From: Mycolicibacter longobardus
GTDB taxonomy: Bacteria; Actinomycetota; Actinomycetes; Mycobacteriales; Mycobacteriaceae
Assembly (NCBI RefSeq): GCF_002102265.1
Contig: NZ_LQPG01000022.1
Coordinates: 62,001 to 126,000, forward strand
Length of the DNA stretch: 64,000 bases
Direction: 5' to 3'
Shown here: piece by piece, positions 54,766 to 64,000 of the stretch
Layout: each line of letters opens with the position of its first letter
How positions within the stretch are numbered: the first letter of the stretch is position 1
Translations under genes and position numbers: made by a program
The notes under the pieces: generated by a model
The model's database searches: none
What the model was told of the DNA's origin: nothing
The model's input: only the letters and a program-made list of their open reading frames with translations

Positions 54766-57700
54766 CTAAAGCAGCCCGAGCAGTTGCAAGTCGGTGATGT
54801 ACTTGACGATCACCGCCGGCGTGACATGCGGGATGTCCGGATTGTCCGGATCCGGTCCGATTCCCGCGACCTGCACCGCAGCCCGGAACCTCTCGGTCGG
54901 AGCGATCGACCCGCAGATCGGCGGCTGCGGCTTCTGGTAGTTGTGCAGCAGCGGCAGCAACGACGCCTGCCGCTGGCGTTCCGGCAGCGCCCGCAGGGTG
55001 GTCTCGAACCGCTGCAACCAGTCGCCGTAGTCCGCGATCCGCCGGATCGGGTAGCCGGCCTCGATCAGCCAGTCGACGAACTCGTCCATCCCCAGGCCGT
55101 CGTCGTAGGGGTTCATCACGTGATAGGTGGTGTACCCGCCGGTCGCGAAGGACCCCAGCGTGGTGGACGCCTCGGCGATGAACTCCACCGGCAGTCCGTC
55201 GTAGTGCGCACGTTGCCGCTGACCGTCGGCGCTGAGTTCGTAGAACGAACCGGGCGCCACGCCGGTCGCAACCAAGCTGAACATCATCCGGGTGAACATG
55301 TCTGGCAGGTTCAGCTGTCCGGCGTAGCTGGTGTCGGCCAGGATCATGTCGCAGCGGAACACCGCGACCGGCAGGCCGCACAGGTCGTTGGCCTCACGCA
55401 ACAGCACCTCACCGGCCCACTTGCTGGTGCCGTAGCCGTTGGCGTAGCCGTCGTTGATCGCACGCACCGGGCTCATCACCCGCACGTCGGCGTCCTCGGT
55501 GAACTTGCCCAGCGGAATCTGGTCGCCCACACCAATTGTGGAGAAGTAGGTGAACGGCTTGATCTTGCTGGTGAGCGCGACCCGGATCAACTCGGCGGTA
55601 CCGAGCGCGTTCGGGCCGAACAGCTCGCTGTAGGGCAACACATGGTTGACCAGCGCCGCCGGGTCGACGATCACGTCGACGGTGTCCGCCAGACGCTGCC
55701 AAACCTCTTGGTCCAGACCAAGATTCGCCTCGCCCTTGTCGCCTGCGATGACCTCGAGGTGCTTGGCGGCCAGTTCGCGGTAGTGGGCCAGCAGCTGCTC
55801 GTCTCCACTGTCGAAGACATTGTCCAGCCGTCGGCGGGCATCCTCGTCGGACTTCGCCCGCACCAGGCAGATCAGTTTTCCGTCCACCGGGGCCAGCCGT
55901 TGCAGCCATTCCAGCGCCAGGTAGCGCCCCAGGAAGCCGGTTGCACCGGTCAGCAGCACGGTGCGGACCTGCTCGGACGGGGCGGGCAGCGACGGAGCCG
56001 CAGCCAGGGTCGCCTCGTCGAGGAACTTGTCCAGCGTCAGGTCTGCCGCAGCCACCTCGACCGCGTCACGGCCGTGCACCGAGGCGAACGTCGGTCGTTT
56101 GGACCCGTTGCGCTCGGCGGTGATGTAGTCGGCGATCGCCACCAAATCGTTTGCCGGGCTGACGATCACACCCACCGGCACGTCGACGTCGAAGATGTCC
56201 CGCAGCAGGTTGCCGAACGTCAACGCCGACAAGGAGTCCCCACCCAGGTCGGTGAAGTGGGCCTCTGGTGCCAGGTCGCCGGCCGAGGCCCCCAACAGCG
56301 CCGCGGCGGCGCGACTGACGGTCTCCAACGCCGGGCGCTGCGCTCCGTGTTGACGCAGTTCGCTCAACTCGCTGGCTTGGCCCTCGGCCAGCTGCGCGTA
56401 GCGGCGCTCAAGACGATCACCGTAGTGCGCCTTCAGCTTTGGCCAGGCCAGCTTGCGGATCCCGGTGAGCAGACCGTTCTCCAGCGTGAACGGCTCGGTC
56501 TCGACGATGAAGTCACGCGGCACCTCGTAGGACTGCAGGCCGGCGTCTTTGGCCACCTGCTGCAGCGACTCGGCGATCGCCGCCTTGAGGTCGGCGGTGG
56601 CGTCGAAGCGCTGCTGCGCTTCCAAGGTGGGCACCACCACCGCCAGCAGGTAGGGCTGTGCGCTGTTGCCGTAGACGTAGATCTGGCGCAGCAGCGGGCT
56701 GTTGCCGAACACCGCCTCCAGCTTGGCCAGGGTGACGAACTCGCCCTGGGCCAGCTTGAGCACGTTGTTGCGCCGGTCGACGTAGACCAGCCGGTCCGGC
56801 GCGATCTCGGCCACCACATCGCCGGTCCGGTAGTAGCCGTCGGCGTCGAAGACCTCGGCGGTCACCTCGGGGCGCTTGTAGTAGCCGGGGAACAGGTTCT
56901 CGGTCTTGAGCAGCAGCTCACCGCGCGGGTGAGGAGTGTCGGTGCCGAAGTAGCCCAGATCCGGCACGTCCACCAGCTTGTAGTCGAGCACCGGCGGTCG
57001 CTGCACCTCGCCGTCGAAGAGCACCATGCCCGCTTCGGTGGATCCGTAGCCGTTGAGCACATGCTGTTCGGTGAGTTCGTCGACCCAGGACCGCAGCTCG
57101 TCGGAGATCGGCGCGGAGCCGGTCATGGCGAAGATGCACCGACCGCCGAGCAGGTCGTTGCGCATCTGCGCCAAGACCTGGGCTTCGGCGTCGGCCGAGT
57201 CTCCCCCGACCCCATCGACCTCACTCCGGAAGTGCTGGTAGAGCATCTCCCAGATCCGGGGCACGAAGTTCAGCTCGGTCGGGCGCACCAGGGCGAGGTC
57301 TTCGAGGAAGGTGGACAGGTCGCTGCGCGCGCTGAAGTAGGCGGTGCCGCCGTTGCCGAGGGTGCCGTACAGGATGCCGCGGCCCATGATGTGGCTCATC
57401 GGCATGAAGTTCAGCGTGATCGAGACGGCGGTCGGGCCGAACCAGTTCTTCGTCGACCGCACCCACATCCGGGCCACGTTGCGCTCCGGGTACATCGCAC
57501 CCTTGGGGGCGCCGGTGCTGCCGGAGGTGTACACCAGCAGCGCCAGGGGGTCGGCGTTCTCGCCGGTGTCGGCAGGTAGGTCCGGGAAGGAGATCGCCCG
57601 CCCGCGGGTGAGCAGGTCGGCCAGCGACTCGACGACCACTTCGGCACCGGCCAGCCGTGCGCGGGCCTCGGCAAGCGCATCACGGTGGTCGTCGACCTGC

Positions 57701-58284
57701 TCGTGGTAGTCGAAGACCACCAGGCGGGTGGGGGCCGGGCCGGTCAGCACCAGTTCGACGGCGTCGGGCAGCGCGTCGATGCCGGCCGCGATCACCCGGG
57801 GCTCGGTTTCGGCCACGATCGGCGTCAGGGTGCCGACCGCCGCCGAGGTCTGCAGCGGCACCGAGACCGCACCGATCTGGCCCAGCGCCACGTCGATCAC
57901 CGTGTAGTCGACGCTGGTGAAGCCGAGCACCGCGACCCGGTCCCCGGGCCGCACGGCGCCGGCCACCAAGGCGGCGGCCGCGGCGCGGACCCGGTCGGCC
58001 AACTCGCCATAGGTGATGGTGTCGTAGCGCGGCAGCAGCGACGCAACGGTACGGCCGGTGGCCGGATCGGTGACGAACTCGACGGCACGCTGACCCAGAG
58101 CCGGCCGGTCGGCGTAGCCGTCGAAGACGGTCCGCACGATCTGCGCCAGCCGCGTCTGGCCTTCGACCGCGGCGGCGACGGCCGGGTCGGGCCGGGCGGC
58201 GGCGAACTGCGGGTCGGTGGCGACCAGCTCGGTGATACGGCGGGCGAGTTGCTCCTCTGCCTCGATGGGGGAAACAGTCGACAT
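54766..58284 (-). CDS. Carboxylic acid reductase (CAR, FadD9-like)
   Basis: 1,172 residues. Adenylation domain (about 1-640) with [17 protein letters not shown] and GYYRTGDVV; a carrier domain (about 650-730) with the phosphopantetheine Ser in [13 protein letters not shown] (about 683); and an NADPH reductase domain (about 770-1172) starting [18 protein letters not shown]. The enzyme activates acids with ATP, loads them on the carrier arm and reduces them to aldehydes. Length and order match mycobacterial CARs such as FadD9 (1,168). The upstream gap contains TTAGCAAAACTAA (58365-58377), a possible operator. It interrupts the ldtA-Rv0111 order of Mtb. Confidence 0.95.
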   Translation of the reverse strand: MSTVSPIEAEEQLARRITELVATDPQFAAARPDPAVAAAVEGQTRLAQIVRTVFDGYADRPALGQRAVEFVTDPATGRTVASLLPRYDTITYGELADRVRAAAAALVAGAVRPGDRVAVLGFTSVDYTVIDVALGQIGAVSVPLQTSAAVGTLTPIVAETEPRVIAAGIDALPDAVELVLTGPAPTRLVVFDYHEQVDDHRDALAEARARLAGAEVVVESLADLLTRGRAISFPDLPADTGENADPLALLVYTSGSTGAPKGAMYPERNVARMWVRSTKNWFGPTAVSITLNFMPMSHIMGRGILYGTLGNGGTAYFSARSDLSTFLEDLALVRPTELNFVPRIWEMLYQHFRSEVDGVGGDSADAEAQVLAQMRNDLLGGRCIFAMTGSAPISDELRSWVDELTEQHVLNGYGSTEAGMVLFDGEVQRPPVLDYKLVDVPDLGYFGTDTPHPRGELLLKTENLFPGYYKRPEVTAEVFDADGYYRTGDVVAEIAPDRLVYVDRRNNVLKLAQGEFVTLAKLEAVFGNSPLLRQIYVYGNSAQPYLLAVVVPTLEAQQRFDATADLKAAIAESLQQVAKDAGLQSYEVPRDFIVETEPFTLENGLLTGIRKLAWPKLKAHYGDRLERRYAQLAEGQASELSELRQHGAQRPALETVSRAAAALLGASAGDLAPEAHFTDLGGDSLSALTFGNLLRDIFDVDVPVGVIVSPANDLVAIADYITAERNGSKRPTFASVHGRDAVEVAAADLTLDKFLDEATLAAAPSLPAPSEQVRTVLLTGATGFLGRYLALEWLQRLAPVDGKLICLVRAKSDEDARRRLDNVFDSGDEQLLAHYRELAAKHLEVIAGDKGEANLGLDQEVWQRLADTVDVIVDPAALVNHVLPYSELFGPNALGTAELIRVALTSKIKPFTYFSTIGVGDQIPLGKFTEDADVRVMSPVRAINDGYANGYGTSKWAGEVLLREANDLCGLPVAVFRCDMILADTSYAGQLNLPDMFTRMMFSLVATGVAPGSFYELSADGQRQRAHYDGLPVEFIAEASTTLGSFATGGYTTYHVMNPYDDGLGMDEFVDWLIEAGYPIRRIADYGDWLQRFETTLRALPERQRQASLLPLLHNYQKPQPPICGSIAPTERFRAAVQVAGIGPDPDNPDIPHVTPAVIVKYITDLQLLGLL

Positions 58285-58436
58285 GCTCAGAACCTCTAAC
58301 GGATATCGGGAAGTAGTTTTTCAGGGGCTTTCAAGGACACGGCCTGCGCCGATAGAAAACTACGTTAGCAAAACTAATTTAATTTGGGGAGCCCTGGGCG
58401 GGTGTGATGTTGCACTCACGGCTGGCCGCCCGCGGG

Positions 58437-60545
58437 TCAGCTGAGGGATTCCTCCAGCCACGGGAGCAACCACTTGACCCCTTCGGGCGTGAGGTGGATG
58501 CCGTCGCTGCGCACCTTGATGCCGTCGACTTTGGCGGTGTAGACGCCTGCCGGTCCCAGCTTCTTGTTCAGGTCCATCACCGTCACGGCCTCACGCCCGG
58601 CGACCTCCCGGCGCAGCAGGGCATTCCAGCGGTCGACGCGGTCCGGATCGTCTTCGGGCCACAGGCTGCCGTCGGGCCGCTCGCCGTAACGGCTGTAGGG
58701 CACGGTGGTCACCACCACCCGGCTGCCCGCCGACTCCAGCACGTCGAGGGCGCGGCGCAACTCCGCGGTCAGGTAGGCATCGAAGGTCGGGTCGCCGATA
58801 TGGCTCCACTGGCCCTCGTTGACCCGGTCCACGGTCTCCCAGCGGCCGACGAACAACAGCACGACGTCGGATTGGTCGGCCTTGACCTGCCGCGTCCAGC
58901 GGGCCGGCCAACCGTCGCACTCCGGGCCCTGGTCGATGGTCTTGCCGGCCCAGCGGTAGGGCCCGGCACGCACGATGCTGCAGCCGACGACGGTGTGGTC
59001 GATGAAGTCATATCCGGGGGTTTCCGGCAGGTAGTGCATCACGGTCCACCCGATGGAGTCACCGAACACCGATACGGTGCGCGGCCGGTTGGGATCATGC
59101 CGAACGGGCTGCGGACGCTGCCGGGCCGGGGGCTTCGGGGGTGAGGGGGACACCGCCGCAGCCGCGGCCACATCCGGGGTCACGCCGTTCTCCGCGGTGG
59201 GCCGCTCGACGACCGGCACGACCAGCACCGTGACCGCCACCGCGGTGCCGCTGACGGCCGCCCCAAGCGGCAGCAGCGCCACCCGCACCGGCCGCCAGCG
59301 GCGGATCGGCTCTTCGATGACCCACCACGACACCGTCGCCAGCACCAGGGTGGCGGCGCACCGCGCCCCGAACAGCGCCCACCCCGACCACCCGGTGCGC
59401 TGGCCGTTGAGGACCAGAAAGACCGGCCAGTGCCACAGGTACACGCCGTAGGAGATGGTGCCCAGCCACACCAGCGGGGGCCAGGCCAGCGCCCGTGCCA
59501 CCGGCCCGCTCTGGTGCAGCGCGACCGGCGCGATGACCGCGATCGCGGCGACGGCGACGATCGTGAGCAGGCCACCACGGAACTCCGCGGCCGTGCCGGT
59601 GGCACGGTGGGCCGCCAGCCCCAGCACGGTCAGCCCGGCCACCGGCAGCAGTCGGGCGATCCAGCGGCCCCGGCTGGTCCGCACCACCGACCAGCCGGCC
59701 GTCAGCGCCGGCCAGTCCCCCACCAGCAGCGCCGCGGCCGCGGCGCCGATCAGCAGCGCCTGTGCACGGGTGTCGGTGCCGAAATAGACGCGGTCGCGGG
59801 TGGCGTCCGAGGCCAGTACCTCGGCGGCCGTCGCCGACGCCGCCGCACCCGCACTGGCCAGCAGGAAGACGGTCAGTCGCACCCCGCCGACGGTGGCCCA
59901 CCCGCCGCGGCGCCGGGCGCGGGCGGCCAGCGCCACGGCGATCGCGATCAGCAGCAGCGGCCATAAGAAGTAGTACTGCTCCTCGACCCCCAGCGACCAG
60001 GTGTGCTGCAGTGGGGATGGGGTGCCGGCTTCGGTGAAGTAGTCGGTGTGCTGGGCGACGAACCGCCAGTTGGCCATCCAGAAGAACGCAGCGATCGCGT
60101 CCTCACGCAGGCCCACCACCGCCTGCGACGGCAGGAGTTCGTGGGCGATCGCGACGGTCAGCACCATCAACACCAGGGCGGGCAGCAGCCGGCGGCCGCG
60201 GCGGATCCAGAATCCGCCGAGGTCGATCCGGCCGGTCCGGCCCAGCTCGTCGATCAGCAGCGACGTGATCAGGAACCCGCTCAGCACGAAGAACAGGTCC
60301 ACGCCGATGAACCCGCCCGACAGGCCGGGGATGCCGCCATGGTCGGCCAGCACCAACGCGACGGCGACCGCGCGCAGGCCGTCCAGGGCGTGAATGCCCG
60401 GCCGTCGCCGCTCCCGCCGGATCCGGTCCGCGCCGCGCGCGGTAGTCAACCGGGCGGCACGCGGGGCCGGCGCAACCCAACGGGATTTGCCCGAGGTGCG
60501 CATCGAAGTGGCCCGGCGAGTCCGGTTCCCGGCCGGTCGACTCAT
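58437..60545 (-). CDS. Membrane acyltransferase with SGNH domain (Rv0111-like)
   Basis: 702 residues from the ATG at 60545. The N-terminal acyltransferase-3 domain (about 35-430) has ten or eleven spans with ALDGLRAVAVALVLADHGG, GGFIGVDLFFVLSGFLIT and WSLGVEEQYYFLWP. The C-terminal extracytoplasmic SGNH-like domain (about 485-700) has VSVFGDSIGWTVMHY and SDGIHLTPEG (catalytic Ser, Asp, His). Such proteins O-acylate cell-wall sugars or lipids. It is the orthologue of Rv0111 by order and type. It shares direction with the rhomboid gene upstream, 104 bp apart. Confidence 0.92.
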   Translation of the reverse strand: MSRPAGNRTRRATSMRTSGKSRWVAPAPRAARLTTARGADRIRRERRRPGIHALDGLRAVAVALVLADHGGIPGLSGGFIGVDLFFVLSGFLITSLLIDELGRTGRIDLGGFWIRRGRRLLPALVLMVLTVAIAHELLPSQAVVGLREDAIAAFFWMANWRFVAQHTDYFTEAGTPSPLQHTWSLGVEEQYYFLWPLLLIAIAVALAARARRRGGWATVGGVRLTVFLLASAGAAASATAAEVLASDATRDRVYFGTDTRAQALLIGAAAAALLVGDWPALTAGWSVVRTSRGRWIARLLPVAGLTVLGLAAHRATGTAAEFRGGLLTIVAVAAIAVIAPVALHQSGPVARALAWPPLVWLGTISYGVYLWHWPVFLVLNGQRTGWSGWALFGARCAATLVLATVSWWVIEEPIRRWRPVRVALLPLGAAVSGTAVAVTVLVVPVVERPTAENGVTPDVAAAAAVSPSPPKPPARQRPQPVRHDPNRPRTVSVFGDSIGWTVMHYLPETPGYDFIDHTVVGCSIVRAGPYRWAGKTIDQGPECDGWPARWTRQVKADQSDVVLLFVGRWETVDRVNEGQWSHIGDPTFDAYLTAELRRALDVLESAGSRVVVTTVPYSRYGERPDGSLWPEDDPDRVDRWNALLRREVAGREAVTVMDLNKKLGPAGVYTAKVDGIKVRSDGIHLTPEGVKWLLPWLEESLS

Positions 60546-60649
60546 GTCATCCTGGTCGCCGTTGGCGCCGATTGGTCGATCCTCTCGCTGGTGGACCAAC
60601 GAAAGCTTAGGGGGCGCGCCGGCGTCCCAGCGGGATGACACGCTCGGTG

Positions 60650-61447
60650 TCAGGAGACCAATTCGGCAGTGCGCCACCAGATCAACGCGACGAACAGCGC
60701 CAGCAGCGCGAGGCTGACCCCGGCCTGAACCCGGATCCAGATCGCCGGCGGCGGATAGACGTAGGCGCACGCCACCAGCAACCCGGTGATCAGCCCGCCC
60801 AGGTGACCCTGCCAGCTGATCTGCGGGATGGTGAAGGTGAAAATCAGGTTGACGACGATCACCGCGCCCACCCAGCCGACGTCCACGTTCAGCCGGCGTC
60901 CCACGATCAACGTCGCGCCGAACAGACCGAAGACGGCGCCGGACGCCCCGGCGGTGGCAGTGTTCAGCGGCGCCAGCAGATAGACCGCAACCGAGCCGCC
61001 CAGCGCGCTGAGCAGGTACAACGTGATGAACCGTGGCTTGCCGAGCATCCATTCCAGCTGCGGTCCCACCACGTACAGCGCCCACATGTTGAGCAGCAGA
61101 TGCATCGGCCCGTAGTGCAGGAACGCCGAAGTCAGCAGGCGGTAGAACTGCCCGTCGGCCACCGCCCGCGGCGCAAGCACCAAGTCAGACTCCAGATGCG
61201 CGAGCGACATCTGCCCAACGAATGCCAGCACGCTCAGCGCGATCAGCCCGTAGGTGATCAGCGGCACCCCCGAGGCAGCGCGGACCAGCGGGTTCGGCCG
61301 GCGCACCCGGACGGTTCCTGCCTGCGCGCAGTCCACGCAGTGCTGGCCGACGGCGGCACCGCGCACGCAGTCCGTGCAGATGTAGCGCTCACACCGCGAG
61401 CAGCGCAGCGCGGTGGCCCGGTCGGGGTGCCGGTAGCAGGCGGTCAT
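60650..61447 (-). CDS. Rhomboid-family intramembrane serine protease (Rv0110-like)
   Basis: 265 residues. An N-terminal zinc-binding segment (CYRHPDRATALRCSRCERYICTDC, shortened: paired Cys and His over residues 4-45) precedes six or seven spans. Rhomboid signatures are HYGPMHLLLNMWALYVVGP, the catalytic Ser in TAGASGAVFGLFG (about 170) and the catalytic His in WQGHLGGLITG (about 222). The ATG is at 61447. It corresponds to Rv0110. It is divergent from the methyltransferase gene with very little space, so the promoters overlap. Confidence 0.93.
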   Translation of the reverse strand: MTACYRHPDRATALRCSRCERYICTDCVRGAAVGQHCVDCAQAGTVRVRRPNPLVRAASGVPLITYGLIALSVLAFVGQMSLAHLESDLVLAPRAVADGQFYRLLTSAFLHYGPMHLLLNMWALYVVGPQLEWMLGKPRFITLYLLSALGGSVAVYLLAPLNTATAGASGAVFGLFGATLIVGRRLNVDVGWVGAVIVVNLIFTFTIPQISWQGHLGGLITGLLVACAYVYPPPAIWIRVQAGVSLALLALFVALIWWRTAELVS

Positions 61448-61487
61448 GGTTACACCTTCTCAAATACCTGCCGGTAGATTTCACGCT

Positions 61488-62126
61488 GTGGCCCCTACCG
61501 CATCGCGCAAACCGTTCAATGACGTCGTCACCCGGTTCTGGAGTTTGGCCGCCCCGGCCTATGACGCCCGCTACCTGCAACGCCTGGTCTATCGTCCGGC
61601 GCAGGACGAGCTGATCGCCGCACTGCGTGCCCATCAGCCGGCCCGGGTAGCCGACATCGCCTGCGGCACCGGCATACTGGCCGACCGCATCGAACGCGAG
61701 TTGTCGCCCGAGGCGGTCTACGGGGTGGATATGTCCGCCGGCATGCTCAGTGAGGCCAGGGAGCGCTCGTCGCGGGTGCAGTGGCTGACCGGGCCGGCAG
61801 AACAGCTGCCTTTCGAAGACGGTGCGCTCGACGCGGTGGTCACCAGCTCGGCGTTTCACTTCTTCAATCAGCCGGCGGCACTGCGGGAGTTCTACCGGGT
61901 GTTGGCGCCGGGCGGGATGGCGGGGGTCACCGCGATGAGCCCCCGGCTGCCCGATCCGCTCAAGCAGCTGGGAATCCGGTGGAATCCGGCTCAGCAGCCG
62001 ACGCCGAGCGAGATGCGCAAACTGTTCACCGACGCCGGATTCACCATCGCCGAGCAGCATCGGGTCGCGCGGCCGACCTGGACGCTTATCGTCTCGGACC
62101 TGATCACGGTGGGAGTCAAGCCGTAG
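61488..62126 (+). CDS. SAM-dependent class I methyltransferase
   Basis: 212 residues. Motif I is VADIACGTGILADRI (about 50-64), motif II-like region VYGVDMSAGML, then LPFEDGALDAVVTSSAFHFF and a post-motif YRVLAPGGMAGVT, the Methyltransf_11 pattern. I prefer the GTG at 61488; the ATG at 61446 would overlap the divergent rhomboid start. No substrate can be read. It is followed 14 bp later by a secreted-protein gene in the same direction. Confidence 0.85.
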   Translation: MAPTASRKPFNDVVTRFWSLAAPAYDARYLQRLVYRPAQDELIAALRAHQPARVADIACGTGILADRIERELSPEAVYGVDMSAGMLSEARERSSRVQWLTGPAEQLPFEDGALDAVVTSSAFHFFNQPAALREFYRVLAPGGMAGVTAMSPRLPDPLKQLGIRWNPAQQPTPSEMRKLFTDAGFTIAEQHRVARPTWTLIVSDLITVGVKP

Positions 62127-62140
62127 CGCCGGTACCTTCG

Positions 62141-62608
62141 ATGGGTATGAGCGCTAACAAGCCGTCCGGGAAGGCGGCGGCCGGGCTGGCTGTCGCCCTG
62201 ATGGGTTGGGTCACCGCCACCGGGATCGCTGGGGCCGACCCGGCTCCCCCACCCCCGCCGGCACCCAAGCACGTGATCGACACCGACGGGACCTTCGCGG
62301 TGGGAACCGACATTCTGCCGGGCACCTACCGCTCCGAGGGCCCGCGTGACGGGGCAGCCTGCTACTGGCGGCGGATCAGCGGCGGCAAGACCGTCGACAG
62401 CGCCATGACCAAGAAGCCGCAGGTGGTACTCATCGAACCGGGCGACACCGCGTTCCGGACCGACCGCTGTCAGACCTGGCAGCTGACCGAGTGCCCACCC
62501 ACCTGCGCGCCGGCACCCCAGCAGCCGGCTGGCCTGCCGGACGTGCTGAAGGGTTTCGTGCCGCAGGCCCAGCCGCCGGCCTCCCCTCCCGCTCCCAGCG
62601 GCGGGTAG
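62141..62608 (+). CDS. Small secreted mycobacterial protein, unknown function
   Basis: 155 residues with a signal peptide (about 1-31, ending GIAGA) and a mature Pro-rich start (PAPPPPPAPKHV). A central domain (DGTFAVGTDILPGTYRSEG, then ACYWRRISGGKTVDS, and two more Cys in DRCQTWQLTECPPTC) is seen in several exported actinobacterial proteins. A Pro/Ala tail ends it. No lipobox. The start is the ATG at 62141 or 62147. No enzyme motif is visible. Confidence 0.75.
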   Translation: MGMSANKPSGKAAAGLAVALMGWVTATGIAGADPAPPPPPAPKHVIDTDGTFAVGTDILPGTYRSEGPRDGAACYWRRISGGKTVDSAMTKKPQVVLIEPGDTAFRTDRCQTWQLTECPPTCAPAPQQPAGLPDVLKGFVPQAQPPASPPAPSGG

Positions 62609-62630
62609 GCAGCCCGGGTCGGCGGTCGGC

Positions 62631-63248
62631 TCAGACGCGTTCCGCCTCGGCCAGCAACATGGTCGAGCCGTCGATCAGGGTTCGGATCACCTCGTCGGTA
62701 CTGAAGTCACTGAGCCACAGGCTCGGGGCGTCGCTGCGGTGCAGCATCGCCACGCCGTGCAATGCCACCGACAACGCGGCGGCGATCCGGTCGGAGTCGG
62801 GATCGGAGGCATCATCCAGCGCCTCCCCCCGGCAGGCCAGCAATCCCCTGGTCACCACGGCGAGTGCTCGGCGCGCCGCCGGCGGGATCTGGCCTTTCTG
62901 GGTCATCAGGGCGTAACGCATCGGGTACCGCTGCGCGAATGACACATACACCCGGCAGCCGATCAGCACACGCTCCCGCGGGTCGGTGGCCTGCTGGACA
63001 TGCTCGGCGATCTCCTCGGAGACCTGCACCCAACTCGCCTCGGCGACGGCCTCGAGCACCCGCTCCAGATCGGCGAAGTGCGGATACACCGACGGCGCCG
63101 CGATGCCGGCCTCGCGGGCGATGCCCCGCAGCGACACCTCGGCCTCACTGTCCGAGCCGTCCACGACCCGGACGGCCGCAGCCAGGATTTCGTCGCGCAG
63201 CAGCGCGCCGTGACCGCGCAGATTGCGCCGACGAATGGGACCTGGCAC
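62631..63248 (-). CDS. TetR-family regulator
   Basis: 205 residues: N-terminal helix-turn-helix (LRDEILAAAVRVVDG, then SLRGIAREAGIAAPSVYPHF) and a C-terminal ligand domain of the WHG type (MTQKGQIPPAARRALAVV, ALHGVAMLHRSDAPSLW). GTG start at 63248. Eleven bases before its start there is a perfect 15-bp palindrome (63259-63273), very likely its own operator. It is convergent with the secreted protein gene and divergent from the maleylpyruvate-isomerase-like gene. Effector unknown. Confidence 0.88.
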   Translation of the reverse strand: MPGPIRRRNLRGHGALLRDEILAAAVRVVDGSDSEAEVSLRGIAREAGIAAPSVYPHFADLERVLEAVAEASWVQVSEEIAEHVQQATDPRERVLIGCRVYVSFAQRYPMRYALMTQKGQIPPAARRALAVVTRGLLACRGEALDDASDPDSDRIAAALSVALHGVAMLHRSDAPSLWLSDFSTDEVIRTLIDGSTMLLAEAERV

Positions 63249-63258
63249 GCCCGTGATC

Positions 63259-63273
63259 CTAACGGTCCGTTAG
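63259..63273. promoter_or_regulatory. Perfect 15-bp palindromic operator
   Basis: CTAACGGTCCGTTAG: 7-bp arms around a central T, immediately before the tetR start at 63248. Inverted repeats containing CTAACG or TTAACG are common operators of TetR regulators in actinobacteria. Confidence 0.7.
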
Positions 63274-63400
63274 TTTGCTGGCTTGAAATTCTGAATAACA
63301 TCCCGTAGCTAAGTGTGAACTGGCGAAATTTAACCTTAAAATTGTTAGCTTATGCCTGTAAGGCCCCCGCGCTGCGGCCCCTTGCCCTGGGACGCTCGAG

Positions 63401-63456
63401 CGAACGTGAAGCTGGCCTCGCACTGGGGGGCGAACGTGAAGGCAACTTCACGCTCG
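63401..63456. repeat. Two-unit interspersed palindromic repeat (copy B)
   Basis: CGAACGTGAA occurs at 63401 and 63431, 30 bp apart. The second unit is a full palindrome, CGAACGTGAAGGCAACTTCACGCTCG over 63431-63456 (arms of ten bases, central GCAAC region). Read in reverse it matches copy A at 11211-11236 in both arms. It lies in the leader of the gene starting at 63491. Confidence 0.7.
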
Positions 63457-63490
63457 GCGGTATCGTCCCTTGCGATGCAGGGAGGCTGCC

Positions 63491-64000
63491 ATGCTTGACG
63501 CCATCTATCGGGCCGCGCACGACCGGATCGCCACGCTCGCCGGCGAACTCACCGACGACCAGTTGCGCATCCCGGTTCCGGCCACACCCGGCTGGTCGGT
63601 GCACGAGGTGCTGGCCCACCTGGTCGGCGGCGCCGCCGACGTCCTGGCGCAGCGCCTCGACGGCGTGCCGGGCGACTCGTGGACGGCGCGGCACGTCGCC
63701 GAACGCCGGCACCGCCCGGTCGCCGAGCTTCTCGATGAGTGGCAGAACGCGTCCCCGGCGGTCGAGTCGAGCCTGCCGGAAAAGCACACCGGCCCGAACC
63801 TCGCCGCCGACGTGATCTGCCACGAGGCCGACCTGCGCGAGGCGCTGGGCCTGTCGCGGACCGACCGCGAGCACTGGCAGCCGTTCCTGGACGTGATGGG
63901 CTACTACCCCGGCCGGCGCCTGCGTGACACCGGGACCCTGGTGATCAGCGACGAGCTGGGGCAGCAATGGCGTTGCGGCTCCGGCGAATCCGTCACGGAG
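63491..64000 (+). CDS. Maleylpyruvate isomerase/DinB-like family protein, 5' part (runs off the window)
   Basis: The first 170 residues are in the window and the frame is open at the edge. The N terminus matches the mycothiol-dependent maleylpyruvate isomerase family: AAHDRIATLAGELTDDQL, PGWSVHEVLAHLVGGAADV with a His of the metal site, and DVICHEADLREALGL with another. These DinB-type four-helix bundles often use mycothiol. The ATG at 63491 has GGGAGG seven bases before it. The C-terminal part is missing, so the precise subgroup is unknown. Confidence 0.8.
   Translation, partial: MLDAIYRAAHDRIATLAGELTDDQLRIPVPATPGWSVHEVLAHLVGGAADVLAQRLDGVPGDSWTARHVAERRHRPVAELLDEWQNASPAVESSLPEKHTGPNLAADVICHEADLREALGLSRTDREHWQPFLDVMGYYPGRRLRDTGTLVISDELGQQWRCGSGESVTE

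Noticed and set aside
54784..57579. Plus-strand open frame of over 900 codons within the carboxylic acid reductase gene
   Set aside because: Antisense of a long high-GC gene; composition (Arg, Gln, His, Val) is typical of shadow frames, and the reductase is complete on the other strand.

Overview
The window is chromosomal DNA of a mycobacterium: high GC, actinobacterial codon use, and long runs of genes whose order matches the M. tuberculosis (Mtb) chromosome near its origin. Markers include serS, pheA, bfrB with iron boxes, glpQ1, sodA, espR, the lysine-rich Hns-like protein, rraA, ethA/ethR, gltBD, an antigen 85 protein, an Mtb32A-like protease and fusA2. Two PGRS-like proteins carry an N-terminal signal sequence instead of a PE domain. 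From memory this is common in the M. terrae complex (Mycolicibacter), so that group is my guess for the organism; this is inference.

Left part (1-6,000): accessory region. A truncated TetR gene and a membrane protein come first. Then a minus-strand operon mmpS-mmpL-(Rv0455c-like) is bracketed by two closely related TetR regulators. The three proteins resemble the MmpS4/MmpL4/Rv0455c siderophore-export set of Mtb, but no iron box is visible here. A 148-bp element with perfect 22-bp inverted ends lies between this region and serS.

Middle part (6,187-45,806): in order, homologues of Rv3834c to Rv3860, with insertions. The core is serS, a septum-formation-like protein, a metallopeptidase, a phosphoglycerate mutase, pheA, an IdeR-controlled DUF2470 protein, an LCP protein, bfrB, glpQ1, sodA, espR, hns, rraA, ethA/ethR, gltD/gltB and a MinD-like ATPase. 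Insertions include a VapC remnant, a secreted PGRS-GH5 (endoglycoceramidase-like) chimera, a YcnI-CopC copper pair, an extra YggS, a second EthA with a PGRS-like protein between the two EthA genes, a 13E12-type HNH gene, and a GlnA1-like glutamine synthetase divergent from gltBD. A DnaA-box cluster and a 52-residue membrane protein lie upstream of sodA.

Right part (45,794-64,000): homologues of Rv0130 (htdZ), Rv0129c (antigen 85), Rv0125 (pepA), Rv0120c (fusA2), Rv0116c (ldtA), Rv0111 and Rv0110. They run in descending order and every one is on the strand opposite to Mtb. Compared with Mtb, the segment containing oriC therefore appears inverted, with its breakpoint where the MinD-like gene meets htdZ. 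A CaiB-type CoA transferase, a carboxylic acid reductase and a new 59-residue Arg-rich ORF are inserted here. The window closes with a methyltransferase, a secreted protein, a TetR regulator with a clear palindromic operator, and the start of a maleylpyruvate-isomerase-like gene.

Functional themes: iron (IdeR boxes at the DUF2470 gene and bfrB, possible siderophore export), nitrogen assimilation (GS next to GOGAT), monooxygenases under EthR-type tandem operators, and cell-envelope biogenesis (LCP, LdtA, antigen 85, MmpL, acyltransferase).
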